Below, one piece after another: positions 1 to 7,964 of a stretch of 51,821 nucleotides of DNA (positions within the stretch are counted from its first letter, which is position 1; each line of letters starts with the position of its first letter). A model generated the notes under the pieces. That model was not told where the DNA came from and did no database searches. It saw nothing but the letters and a program-made list of their open reading frames with translations. The position numbers were made by a program, and so were the translations under genes. Origin of the DNA: Acidobacteriota bacterium (GTDB taxonomy: Bacteria > Acidobacteriota > Terriglobia > Acidiferrales > UBA7541); the NCBI GenBank assembly GCA_003223215.1, contig QHYH01000117.1:1-51821 (forward strand), given 5' to 3'.

Positions 1-481
1 GGTGTCCTACTCAAGACGAGGGACGACGGTGCACCTTTTACTCTCCGGTACCACGGGATGTGAATATCTCCGATTTTGGAAAGGTGGAGCACGCCGTAAC
101 GGAACGAGAAAGACCTCGGGTGAATCGTGCCGACTGCCGCTGTGACTTCTTCTTGAACTTCGGTGGCGTTACTTGGTCTGGTCGCTTGCCCGTGATAGAG
201 TCAATCCAGTTCTTGTATGCGCTATCCAGAGCCCTGCCTGTCTGTTGCAACGACTGGGCATTCACCTCGCGCAACCACGGCAACTCGGTTTTAAGCCGCG
301 TGAGTTCCAGGCTTCTATCCTTCGGTGAAGTCTTGGTTTTGTCTGTAAAGTACCGTTCTTGAGAGAACCCCAGAAGACGGTTGTACACGAAACGGCCGCA
401 GCCGAATTGATGTCCAGCCGCAAGGACTTGTTCGTCCGAGAGATATACACGCCCTTTGATGCCTCGCTTCTGCTCAGACAT
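1..481 (-). pseudogene. tnpB: TnpB (OrfB) fragment, frameshifted and cut by window edge
   Basis: N-terminal part of the RNA-guided nuclease TnpB of IS200/IS605 elements. The first ~120 codons show the family pattern: a helix-turn-helix-like N-terminus, then a PPKFKKK stretch. Around 111-120 the reading frame shifts. The original frame ends a little later at a stop near 38-40, while the neighbouring frame continues with a typical TnpB strand region (FSFRYGVLHLSKIGDIHIP) to the edge of the window. The RuvC catalytic residues are outside the window. The ATG (479-481) overlaps the ancestral end of tnpA by 8 bases. A sequencing error could explain the shift, but tnpA is damaged as well. Confidence 0.8.
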
Positions 482-872
482 TCTTCTGGTTCTCCACCTA
501 TTGTTTGATGACTTCTAGCGGCGCACCACCAACAGTCGAACAGAAGTAACTGTTCGTCCAAATGCTAGGCAACCGAGTTCGCAAAGAGACGAACTCTTTT
601 CTGAGTTCGTGTGACGTGACACCTTTGATGTACTTGACCAAACGGTGCAGGCCAAATTGCGGGTCCACCTCGACTAACAGATGGACGTGGTCGGGCCTAA
701 TCTCCAAGGCTATGACCCCGGCTCGATACTTCGCAGCAGCCTCATGTATCAACTCGAGCAATCGTTTCTCCACGCCGCCGGCGAGAACTTTGCGGCGGTA
801 CTTGGGGCACCAAACGACGCGATATTTGCTGCTGTAAACGACATTCTTATTCGACTTGTATCCTAGCATCAT
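474..872 (-). pseudogene. tnpA: TnpA Y1 transposase with amber codon at the catalytic tyrosine
   Basis: IS200/IS605 single-strand transposase. The fold signature is clear: KYRVVWCPKYRRKVL near the N-terminus and the HUH metal site (PDHVHLLVEVDP, about residues 60-72). The open frame stops at 498-500 (TAG) after residue 124 (EVIKQ). Seven more in-frame codons (VENQKNV) then lead to TGA at 474-476, which overlaps the tnpB start. Family members carry the nucleophilic tyrosine in a C-terminal Y-I/V-E-x-Q helix motif, and TAG sits exactly at that tyrosine. The protein should therefore lack the nucleophile. I treat it as a nonsense mutation from TAC/TAT. The HUH half is intact, which suggests the loss is recent. 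Confidence 0.85.
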
Positions 873-931
873 TGGGAAAGTATATACACATTCGCTTTTT
901 GTTTGTCAATAGTCTTCTAGGAACCTTATAT

Positions 932-952
932 CCCATGCCAGAAAGGCAGGGG
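932..952 (-). repeat. Subterminal hairpin of the IS200/IS605 left end
   Basis: CCCATGCC (932-939), loop AGAAA, GGCAGGGG (945-952): an 8-bp stem with one mismatch, 60 bases upstream of tnpA. IS200/IS605 elements lack inverted terminal repeats and are recognised through such single-strand hairpins. Position and shape fit; the assignment is inferred. Confidence 0.6.
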
Positions 953-971
953 CTCTACGGCTCCAATGCGG

Positions 972-977
972 TAGAAT
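972..977 (+). promoter_or_regulatory. Possible -10 box of nadK (TAGAAT)
   Basis: TAGAAT lies 11 bases before the chosen nadK ATG and there is no Shine-Dalgarno between them, so transcription from here would give a leaderless or near-leaderless mRNA. No good -35 is visible. The IS end lies directly upstream and may have replaced the original -35 region. Confidence 0.3.
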
Positions 978-988
978 CACAACCGCCC

Positions 989-1861
989 ATGCAGCCCGGA
1001 AAAGCGGTTCAAACGATAGGCATTCTTTCCCGGCCTCGGCGCGAACAACTCTCCGTCGTCGTTCCGCCTTTGTTGAAATGGCTGGAGGCCCGCGGAATCA
1101 AACCGGTGCTGGACAAGGACACGGCGGCCGCAGCGACGGGTGGATTCCAAGGCCAGCCTGCCCCTGCGGTTGCGGATGTTTCCGAGTTCTTGCTGGTTCT
1201 CGGCGGAGACGGCACGATCCTCGCGGCTGCACGTCTGGCGGCATCACGCCATATTCCCATTTTACCCATCAATATGGGCCGCCTCGGCTTCCTCACCAGC
1301 TTCACCCTCGATGAGCTTTATCCCGCCCTCGAAGAAGCGCTCCGGGGGCAGTCATCCATCAGCCAGCGGGTGATGTTGCAGGCGGAGCTCGTGCGCGCGG
1401 GCTCGGTCGTCGAAACCCAGTGCGCCCTCAATGAGGCCGTTGTTCATAAGGGCTCGTTCGCACGAATGATTCAATTGGAGTTGAGCATCGATTCCGATTT
1501 TGTTTGCCGTTACCGTGCGGATGGATTGATCGTTTCGAGCCCGACTGGCTCCACCGCCTACTCCCTCTCCGCCGGTGGCCCCATCCTGCATCCCGCCGTG
1601 GGAGCGTTCATTATCACCCCCATCTGTCCGCACATGTTGAGCGACCGCCCCCTGGTTGTTCCCGATACCTCCACCATCGAAGTGCGAGTCGGCGACGCGG
1701 AATCCGTTTATCTCACGATCGACGGACAACGCGGCCTGCCCATGCAGCCCACGGATATCGCGCGCATCCGGCGGGGCAACGAACAGTTGCAACTCATTCA
1801 GCCGCCAAACAAGCCGTATTTCGAGATCTTGCGCGGCAAGCTGAAATGGGGCGAAGCTTGA
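989..1861 (+). CDS. nadK: NAD kinase (ATP/polyphosphate-NAD kinase)
   Basis: Phosphorylates NAD+ to NADP+ in the cytosol, the only de novo route to NADP. The 290-residue protein has the full family pattern: GGDGT at residues 72-76, a PINMGRLGFL stretch after it, NE at 148-149 (NAD contact) and DGLIVSSPTGSTAYSLSAGG from about 178. The length is typical. The frame is open back to 872, but those codons overlap the insertion sequence and its hairpin, so I place the start at ATG 989 (MQPGKAV), where family similarity begins. No Shine-Dalgarno is visible. The downstream amidohydrolase begins 55 bases after the stop on the same strand and may be co-transcribed. Confidence 0.93.
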   Translation: MQPGKAVQTIGILSRPRREQLSVVVPPLLKWLEARGIKPVLDKDTAAAATGGFQGQPAPAVADVSEFLLVLGGDGTILAAARLAASRHIPILPINMGRLGFLTSFTLDELYPALEEALRGQSSISQRVMLQAELVRAGSVVETQCALNEAVVHKGSFARMIQLELSIDSDFVCRYRADGLIVSSPTGSTAYSLSAGGPILHPAVGAFIITPICPHMLSDRPLVVPDTSTIEVRVGDAESVYLTIDGQRGLPMQPTDIARIRRGNEQLQLIQPPNKPYFEILRGKLKWGEA

Positions 1862-1916
1862 CTTCCTGGCCATCCTTTCTTTCGCTTTCCATGGCGGAAT
1901 CTGTCTGGCGCCGTTC

Positions 1917-3596
1917 ATGAGAATTGCCTTCGCGGTTGTGATGATCTTGTTATTTTCCTCGGCAAGCGCTTACGCGCAACAGCTTTCTTTTGCTGACCTG
2001 GTTATTGTTCACGGGCACGTATGGACCGTCGATCCAGGGAACCCGCGCGCGGAGGCTGTTGCCATCCGCGACGGCCATATTGTTGCGGTCGGCTCTGACG
2101 CAGAAATCGCAAAATGGGCCGGGCCGGCAACGAAAAGGATCGATGCTCAGGGGAAAAGCGTCCTCCCCGGATTCATCGACGCGCATGTGCATTTCAGCAG
2201 CGGCGGAGGCGAAATCAGCAGCGTGCACCTGCGCGATGCCAACACACCGCAGGAATTTGCCCGTCGCGTCGGCGAACAAGCCAAGAAGCTGCCCAAGGGC
2301 GAATGGATGCTCGGCGGAACGTGGGACCACGAACTGTGGGTCGGCACGCCCCTACCTTCGCACGATTGGCTTGACGCGCTGACTCCGGACACTCCGGTTT
2401 TCTTGAGCCGCTATGACGGACACATGGCCATGGCCAATGCTCTCGCATTGCGTCTGGCGGGCATCACGCGAGAGACCGAAGATCCTCCTGGGGGCACCAT
2501 CGTTCGCGATAGAGACGGCAATCCCACCGGCCTCCTCAAGGATGCTGCGATGGACCTGGTTTATCGCGTCATTCCGCCTCCGTCGGAAGAACAACTCCTT
2601 CGTATGGTTCATGCCGCAATGGATGAAGCGCGCCGCGCCGGAGTGACCAGCATTCACGACATTAGCTCCACGGAAGATGTTCGCGCCTACCAAACGCTTG
2701 CCGATCGGGGCGAATTGACGCTGCGCATCTACTCGATCACCCCGCTTCCACGATGGCAAGCGCCGGCCACGACGGGGATCCGCGCCGGCTTTGGCAATGA
2801 TTGGATTCATCTCGGCGCGCTCAAGGGATTTGCCGATGGCTCGCTCGGCTCAACCACCGCGCTTTTTGAAAAGCCATACGACGACGCGCCAGAAACTTCT
2901 GGCTTGCCCAACCAGATGATGCTGCCCGAGGGCAACATGCTGAAGATGGCACTCGGCGCCGACGGCGCGGGCTTGCAACTGGCTGTCCATGCTATCGGGG
3001 ACAAGGCCAACCGCATCATGCTGGACATTTACGCAGAAGTGGCGAAGCAAAACGGCGCGCAGAGCGACCGGCGCTGGCGCATCGAGCACGCGCAGCATCT
3101 TCGCCCCGAAGACTTCGCGCGCTTTGCGCAACTTGCCGTGATTGCGTCGGTTCAGCCCTACCACGCCATTGACGATGGCCGCTGGGCCGAAAAGCGCATT
3201 GGCCACGAGCGCGCCAAAACGACGTACGCTTTTCGAACGCTCCTCGACCACGGCGTGCGGCTCGCTTTCGGAAGCGATTGGACTGTCGCTCCGCTGAATC
3301 CGATGCTTGGCCTGTACGCTGCCGTGACACGGGCCACGCTCGACGGGAAAAACCCGGGTGGCTGGTTTCCAGAGCAGAAGCTAACTCTTGAGGAAGCCAT
3401 ACAGGCTTATACGATGGGCTCGGCTTTTGCGGAGTTTCGCGAAAAAGAAAAAGGCTCGCTCACGCCGGGGAAACTGGCAGACGTCGTGGTACTCGATCGC
3501 GATTTGTTTGTCATGCCTCAGGAGAAAATCAAGGACGCGGCGGTGCGCTACACGATGGTGGGCGGAAGGGTCGTATACGAAGCCAGTGCGAAGTAA
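1917..3596 (+). CDS. Exported YtcJ-like amidohydrolase (amidohydrolase family 3)
   Basis: A 559-residue metal-dependent hydrolase of the amidohydrolase superfamily, family 3 (YtcJ type). A Sec signal peptide covers residues 1-20 (hydrophobic MILLFSSASAYA, then AQQ), which suggests a periplasmic location. The beta-sandwich entry (DLVIVHGHVWTVDP) is followed by the first metal motif GFIDAHVHF (HVH at 90-92). Later metal residues appear as AVHAIGDKAN, RIEHAQH and FGSDWTVAP. The C-terminus returns to the beta domain (GKLADVVVLDRD). Substrates of this group are mostly unknown (amides, N-formyl compounds, cyclic ureas), so none is assigned. The spacing suggests a loose operon with nadK. Confidence 0.85.
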   Translation: MRIAFAVVMILLFSSASAYAQQLSFADLVIVHGHVWTVDPGNPRAEAVAIRDGHIVAVGSDAEIAKWAGPATKRIDAQGKSVLPGFIDAHVHFSSGGGEISSVHLRDANTPQEFARRVGEQAKKLPKGEWMLGGTWDHELWVGTPLPSHDWLDALTPDTPVFLSRYDGHMAMANALALRLAGITRETEDPPGGTIVRDRDGNPTGLLKDAAMDLVYRVIPPPSEEQLLRMVHAAMDEARRAGVTSIHDISSTEDVRAYQTLADRGELTLRIYSITPLPRWQAPATTGIRAGFGNDWIHLGALKGFADGSLGSTTALFEKPYDDAPETSGLPNQMMLPEGNMLKMALGADGAGLQLAVHAIGDKANRIMLDIYAEVAKQNGAQSDRRWRIEHAQHLRPEDFARFAQLAVIASVQPYHAIDDGRWAEKRIGHERAKTTYAFRTLLDHGVRLAFGSDWTVAPLNPMLGLYAAVTRATLDGKNPGGWFPEQKLTLEEAIQAYTMGSAFAEFREKEKGSLTPGKLADVVVLDRDLFVMPQEKIKDAAVRYTMVGGRVVYEASAK

Positions 3597-3604
3597 CGCG
3601 CTAC

Positions 3605-3633
3605 CCGCCTCTTAACAGACGCAGGGCGGTTTT
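3605..3633 (+). terminator. Candidate intrinsic terminator after the amidohydrolase
   Basis: CCGCC (3605-3609) and GGCGG (3625-3629) form a 5-bp GC stem with a 15-base loop, followed by TTTT. It lies between the convergent amidohydrolase and lysA genes. The stem is short, so moderate confidence. Confidence 0.4.
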
Positions 3634-3664
3634 CTGGGAACCTTACTCCCTTGGAATGAGTGGG

Positions 3665-5065
3665 TTAGGCTGTTCTCGAAACTTGCTTCTGGTCCACGAC
3701 ATCGGCGCGCTCCAAGTCCTCCTGCGTCTCGCGCCGGCGAATCAGCCGAAAGGTGTCGCCTTCGACCAACACCTCTGCCGGGCGGCAGCGGGCGTTGTAG
3801 TTGGACGCGAGCACCATTCCGTAAGCGCCGGCGCACCAAATGGCCAGCAGGTTGCCGGTTTGCACTTCACCAACGGGCCAGTCGTGTAAAAAACAATCTC
3901 CGGTTTCGCACACTGGGCCAACGACGTCCGCGCGTTGCCGCTTCGCGTTCCGCTCCGCTGTATCGCGCGTCAGCTTTGTAATGGGATGAATCGCGCCATA
4001 GAGGGAAGGCCGCAGGAGATCGTTCATAGCGCCGTCCACAATCACAAAGCGCTTGCCGCGGTTCGTTTTCGTATAAACAACTCGCGTAAGCAGTACACCC
4101 GCTTGCGCAGTGATGGCACGTCCCGGCTCCAAGAGAACCTCGACATCGCTCCCGCGGACAAGGTCTTTGATGAGTTTCGAGTATTCGCTTCGTTTCGGCG
4201 GCTTTTGATCCGCGTACCGAACGCCTAAGCCGCCGCCGACGTCGAGATACCGCAGGCCTATTCCCTGCGATTGCAGTTCCTTGACATAACCTACTAGCCG
4301 CCTCACTGCGAGGCGAAAAGGCTCGAGCGTGGTGATCTGCGATCCGATGTGCGCGCTGAGGCCCGCCCATCGAATCCATTTCGAATCGCCATGCATCAGA
4401 TACAGTCGCTTTGCTTCTTTCCAGTCCATGCCGAATTTATGCTCGTGCCGGCCCGTGGCAATGTGCGGGTGGCCGCCGGCAAGCACATCCGGATTCACGC
4501 GGATGGCGGCTTCCGGAGGCTTTCCGCCTTTCTCGACGACGCGAGCGGCCTCTTCGGCCAGGATTTCGAGTTCCGCTTCCGATTCCGCGTTGAACAGAAG
4601 TATCCCGGGACGGCCGTCTTGCCCGCTGATGCTGTAGTTCAGCGCTTCTCGAATTTCCTCGCGACTTTTCCCTACCCCCGAAAAAACAATGCGGTCCCCG
4701 GGAACGCCAATGCGCTGCAAGAGCCGCAGCTCGCCGCCCGAGACGATGTCGAAGCCGCTGCCTAGCTTGGCCAGCCGCTGCAAGATGGAAAGATTGCCGT
4801 TGGACTTCACCGCAAAGCAAATGGTGTGGTGAATTCCGCGCAAACCCTCCTGGAATTCACGGTAAGCGTCGTCAATCGCTGCGCTGCTGTACAAATAGGT
4901 CGGCGTGGCAAACTTGTCGGCCACGGCCGGCAACGAGACTCGCTCGCAGAAGACTTGTTCTTGCGACTGTGCGGGTGAAGCCTTCTTCCAAGAGAAATGG
5001 GGCGTGAACGCCACCGGATCGACAAATTGCAATTTGCGCAGGGACCCAGTCGTCGAATGGCTCAT
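3665..5065 (-). CDS. lysA: Diaminopimelate decarboxylase
   Basis: PLP-dependent fold-III decarboxylase that converts meso-diaminopimelate to L-lysine, the last lysine step. The 466-residue protein shows FAVKSN with the PLP lysine at 87, HIGSQ at 239-243, the phosphate-binding glycine loop GGGLGV at 277-282, EPGRA at 313-317 and the CETGD active-site motif at 386-390. The N-terminal ~45 residues and the charged C-terminal tail make it longer than the usual ~420 residues. The start ATG overlaps the stop of the upstream phosphatase gene by four bases (ATGA), implying translational coupling. That pairing of a biosynthetic enzyme with a regulatory phosphatase is unusual. Confidence 0.95.
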   Translation of the reverse strand: MSHSTTGSLRKLQFVDPVAFTPHFSWKKASPAQSQEQVFCERVSLPAVADKFATPTYLYSSAAIDDAYREFQEGLRGIHHTICFAVKSNGNLSILQRLAKLGSGFDIVSGGELRLLQRIGVPGDRIVFSGVGKSREEIREALNYSISGQDGRPGILLFNAESEAELEILAEEAARVVEKGGKPPEAAIRVNPDVLAGGHPHIATGRHEHKFGMDWKEAKRLYLMHGDSKWIRWAGLSAHIGSQITTLEPFRLAVRRLVGYVKELQSQGIGLRYLDVGGGLGVRYADQKPPKRSEYSKLIKDLVRGSDVEVLLEPGRAITAQAGVLLTRVVYTKTNRGKRFVIVDGAMNDLLRPSLYGAIHPITKLTRDTAERNAKRQRADVVGPVCETGDCFLHDWPVGEVQTGNLLAIWCAGAYGMVLASNYNARCRPAEVLVEGDTFRLIRRRETQEDLERADVVDQKQVSRTA

Positions 5066-6813
5066 CGGACTTTCATCACCACTAGCGTGCGGTCATCTGA
5101 CAGGGGCGCACTCCTCGAAAACCAGTCCACTTCGCCCAGAATCTTGTCGGCCAACTCCGCTGCCGTCAGGGCGTGGTGTTTCTCAATCAATTCGCGCAGC
5201 CGCGTAGTGCCAAAGAATTGGCCTTCGCTGTTCGCGGTTTCCGTGATGCCGTCGGAATGAAATACCAGAATATTTCCCGGCTCCAGCGTGACCCCCCATT
5301 CGTCGTAAGCCACATCTTCATAAATACCCAGGGGAAAGCCCGTCAATTCGATCTTGCCGCAGCGGTGGTCCTTGTACAACAAAGGTTGAGACTGGCCCGC
5401 ATTCGCCACGCGCAGCTTTTGGCGGCCTTTTTGCCACGTTGCGAAACACGCGGTCATGAACCGCCCTTCGATGCGGCGTTCGCCTACAAGCTGATTCATT
5501 TGCTTGAGCATCTCGGCGGGCTGCAGTTTTTGCGGCGCAAGGCTGCGCATGATGCCAATCGCCACGGCGCCGTACAAGGCCGCGGCGGTTCCTTTTCCGC
5601 TGACGTCCCCAAGCGCGATACCAAGTTGCTGCGGCCCGTATCGCAACAAGTCATACAAGTCCCCGCATACCTCGCGAGCCGACAAATACCGCGCCGCGAG
5701 GTCCACGCCGTAATCTTCCGTGGGCACCGGCCGGAGCAGCGCGCCCTGGATCCTTTTTGCCGCTTGCAGATCGCGCTCCAGCCGCGCCTCTTCCTTTGCG
5801 AGTTGTTCGTAAAGATGCGCATTTTCGAGCGACACCGCCAGATTCGCGGCGAGGATCGAAAGCGTCTGCACGTGGTCTTCGGTGAAATAATTCGGAATGG
5901 GGCTTTCCACGTCGAGCACGCCAATGACTTTTCCCTGGTGCATCATGGGAATCGCCAGCTCCGAGCGCGTCTCGGGATTGACCATGACGTAGCGCGGATC
6001 CACGGTGACATCAGGAACCAGGACCGGCTCTTTCAGCGTGGCTGCCGCGCCTACGATACCTTCGCTCGTCGTTGCGCGCAGACGGCCCTGCACGCTCTGG
6101 CCGTGTTTCACATCCACGCGGTGCCGGAAAACCTTCTGCTCTTCGTCATACAGCATGATGCTCAAAATCTGATAATCGATCACGCGCTTGGTTTGTTCCG
6201 CGGCGCGCCGGAGCAGTTCTTCTACGTCCAGAATCGCGCTGGTCTCGCGGCCCACTTCGCTCAGCAAGAGCAAGGTGTCCGCCTGCGCTTTCACCTTTTC
6301 GAATAGGCGGGCGTTTTCAATGGCGATCGCCAGCCGGCTTGCCAGCAGCGTCAAAATGTTTTGCTGATCGCGCGTGAAGTAATCGAGATGGCGGCTCTGA
6401 ATATCCAGGACGCCCACGCATTTGCCGCGCACCATGAGAGGAACAGCCAATTCAGAGCGCACGCTCTCGATGGCGTTGATGTACCGGGGGTCCTTAGAGG
6501 TGTCGCTCACGCGAACCGAATGGCCGGTGGCCGCGGCGGTTCCGGTTATTCCCTGCGCCATCGGAATGCGCAAGCTTTCCGCGAGCTCTCTTGGATAGCC
6601 GATGGCAAACCGGTGACGGAGATAGCTTCCGTCTCCTTCGATCATCAGTACGCCGAAGATTTCGTAATCAATGTGTCGCTTGATGAGCGCCGCGGCGCGC
6701 GCCAATACTTCATCTAGATCGAGCGAGGCATTCACGTCCTCGCCGATCTCGGCAAGCGTGGCAAGCACTTCGGTAGAGATTTCCGAGCCACCGCCGAGAG
6801 CGGCGGTAATCAT
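5062..6813 (-). CDS. GAF-GAF-SpoIIE (PP2C-type) serine phosphatase
   Basis: Cytosolic signalling protein of 583 residues. GAF domain 1 covers about residues 20-170 and GAF 2 about 190-335, with near-duplicate motifs (SELAVPLMVRGKCVGVLDIQ and SELAIPMMHQGKVIGVLDVE). A short coiled-coil linker (EARLERDLQAAKRIQ) leads to a SpoIIE/RsbU phosphatase domain from about 360 with the metal motif GDVSGKG at 402-408 and FHSDGITE near the C-terminus. Such proteins dephosphorylate anti-sigma-factor antagonists in response to ligands. I chose ATG 6813: AGAGGAAC lies just upstream, while ATG 6834 has no ribosome binding site and lies too close to a TATAAT box. No partner STAS or anti-sigma gene is adjacent. 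Confidence 0.9.
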   Translation of the reverse strand: MITAALGGGSEISTEVLATLAEIGEDVNASLDLDEVLARAAALIKRHIDYEIFGVLMIEGDGSYLRHRFAIGYPRELAESLRIPMAQGITGTAAATGHSVRVSDTSKDPRYINAIESVRSELAVPLMVRGKCVGVLDIQSRHLDYFTRDQQNILTLLASRLAIAIENARLFEKVKAQADTLLLLSEVGRETSAILDVEELLRRAAEQTKRVIDYQILSIMLYDEEQKVFRHRVDVKHGQSVQGRLRATTSEGIVGAAATLKEPVLVPDVTVDPRYVMVNPETRSELAIPMMHQGKVIGVLDVESPIPNYFTEDHVQTLSILAANLAVSLENAHLYEQLAKEEARLERDLQAAKRIQGALLRPVPTEDYGVDLAARYLSAREVCGDLYDLLRYGPQQLGIALGDVSGKGTAAALYGAVAIGIMRSLAPQKLQPAEMLKQMNQLVGERRIEGRFMTACFATWQKGRQKLRVANAGQSQPLLYKDHRCGKIELTGFPLGIYEDVAYDEWGVTLEPGNILVFHSDGITETANSEGQFFGTTRLRELIEKHHALTAAELADKILGEVDWFSRSAPLSDDRTLVVMKVR

Positions 6814-6845
6814 GTGTTCCTCTGTGGGGTTCATGGACTAAAACT

Positions 6846-6851
6846 ATTATA
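6846..6851 (-). promoter_or_regulatory. TATAAT -10 box for the GAF/SpoIIE gene
   Basis: A perfect TATAAT on the minus strand, 32 bases upstream of ATG 6813. Transcription about seven bases downstream would leave a leader containing the AGAGGAAC ribosome binding site, supporting 6813 as start. No good -35 is seen 16-18 bases upstream. Confidence 0.5.
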
Positions 6852-6976
6852 GCAGGTGCGAGAGAACGGGCAGGTTTGCCGGCGGGAATCCGCTTAGTAC
6901 TCCTTGGTCCTTTTTGGCCTGCTCGGGACAATGCCACGAACGTCGGCAGGAGAGAATTCAGGAAGCCTTGCCTTTC

Positions 6977-7564
6977 TTACTTTTGCGGCTTCGCTCCGCT
7001 CCCCAGCTTCAAAATCCCGACATAGGGCAAGTTGCGGTAGCGCTCCGAATAGTCGAGCCCGTATCCGACGACAAATTCGTTCGGAATAGTGAAGCCCACA
7101 TAATCCGCGCGCACCGCCGCAATGCGCCGCTCCGGCTTGTCGAGCAGCACCGCCACTCGCAAGTGTTTGGGCTTGCGCTGCTGGAAAAGCCGCAATAAGT
7201 ATTGCAGCGTCATGCCGGTATCCAGGATGTCCTCGACGACGATCACCGTTCGGCCCTCGATGCTGGAGTCCAGGTCCCGCGTCAGACGCACTTGACCGGA
7301 AGAATGCGTGTTCTGCCCGTAACTGGCGACCGCAATGAAATCGAAAGAGACTTCTCCCGGGATGCTTCGAGCAAGGTCCGTCAGAAAAAACACTCCACCT
7401 TTCAAAACACTCACCAGGTGCAGCCGTTCTTCGGGAAAATCACGGCGAATCTCTTTCGCCATGGCGCGAATTCTCTTCTGAATCCGGGCCGCCGGGATCA
7501 GCGGGCGAACGCTTTCTTTCTGCCCCTGCCTGATTTTTCCCTTTGCTGTTCTTGCCTCGGACAT
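6977..7564 (-). CDS. hpt: Hypoxanthine phosphoribosyltransferase
   Basis: Purine salvage enzyme joining hypoxanthine or guanine to PRPP. The 195-residue protein carries the PRPP-binding signature VVEDILDTGMTL at residues 109-120, the VLKGGVFFLTDL loop, the SYGQNTHSSGQVRL flexible loop and the C-terminal base-binding YVGFTIPNEFVVGYGLDY. The start is ATG 7564, preceded by GGAAGAG. Upstream in-frame codons up to 7642 are translated interspersed repeat (SRFRKRG) and are not part of the gene. It may be transcribed with the downstream phosphatase gene, but that gene has its own TATAAT box. Confidence 0.94.
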   Translation of the reverse strand: MSEARTAKGKIRQGQKESVRPLIPAARIQKRIRAMAKEIRRDFPEERLHLVSVLKGGVFFLTDLARSIPGEVSFDFIAVASYGQNTHSSGQVRLTRDLDSSIEGRTVIVVEDILDTGMTLQYLLRLFQQRKPKHLRVAVLLDKPERRIAAVRADYVGFTIPNEFVVGYGLDYSERYRNLPYVGILKLGSGAKPQK

Positions 7565-7567
7565 TTC

Positions 7568-7618
7568 TCTTCCCCGCTTGCGGAAGCGAGACTCTACTCC
7601 ACGCAAGACCGCAAGGCA
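7568..7618. repeat. Interspersed palindromic repeat, copy A
   Basis: About 50 bases, starting TCTTCCCCGCTTGCGGAAGC and running through GAGACTCTA, ending AAGGCA. It is nearly identical to copy B at 11472-11522. The first part can fold (CTTCC with GGAAG). Copy A lies four bases upstream of the hpt start codon. Read on the minus strand it encodes a spurious RGVESRFRKRGR peptide. Confidence 0.75.
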
Positions 7619-7782
7619 ACCTCGGGCGTTCACAGAGTTCACAGAGTGGTCGCGATGCGTTCATTTGCTCGCAAAATTCGGCCAATTAATCTACTGGGGG
7701 TGTGATGGGGCGTGGCTTCGAGTGCAGGGGTTCACTGAAATGGCAAATCCTTGCTTTACGGGCTTTTCCACAAGGCGCAGCT

Positions 7783-7815
7783 TTATCTTCAGCTCGCTCC
7801 TGTGGTAGAAGATAA
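7783..7815. repeat. Perfect 8-bp inverted repeat in the hpt / receptor 1 intergenic region
   Basis: TTATCTTC (7783-7790) and GAAGATAA (7808-7815) separated by 17 bases. It lies about 150 bases upstream of receptor 1. It could be a regulatory hairpin or operator; there is no T run after it. The rest of 7565-7964 holds copy A of the interspersed repeat, a tandem CACAGAGT motif (around 7631-7649) and the receptor ribosome binding site. Confidence 0.4.
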
Positions 7816-7964
7816 GAAAATCACAGAGTTACGTTAAGCGTCGACGGCCGGTGCGAGTGACCATCAGCCTTGGCCTAAACGGAAGCCGCCTATCACCTCC
7901 GGGAAAGGTTGGCGTGTGTGCTCCAGAGCGCAGCACGCGGCGTGGGTTCTCAAGGAGGAACTTC

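Larger units (their letters stand above)
1..955 (-). mobile_element. IS200/IS605-family insertion sequence, partial and decayed
   Basis: A Y1 transposase gene (tnpA) is followed in the same direction by an overlapping tnpB, the classical IS200/IS605 layout. The tnpB end and right end lie beyond the window start. A subterminal hairpin upstream of tnpA (932-952) marks the left end, so the element boundary lies close to 955-985, right beside the nadK start. Both genes carry inactivating changes, so the copy should be immobile. The exact outer boundary is inferred. Confidence 0.8.

Noticed and set aside
498-500. TAG in tnpA as pyrrolysine or another recoded residue
   Set aside because: The position needs tyrosine chemistry, the partner tnpB is also broken, and Pyl is not expected in such a bacterium; a nonsense mutation is simpler.
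872-988. N-terminal extension of nadK
   Set aside because: These codons overlap the insertion sequence and its terminal hairpin and do not resemble NAD kinases.
5173-6306. Antisense frame of 377 codons within the GAF/SpoIIE gene
   Set aside because: No recognisable domain; the opposite strand encodes two GAF domains and a phosphatase.
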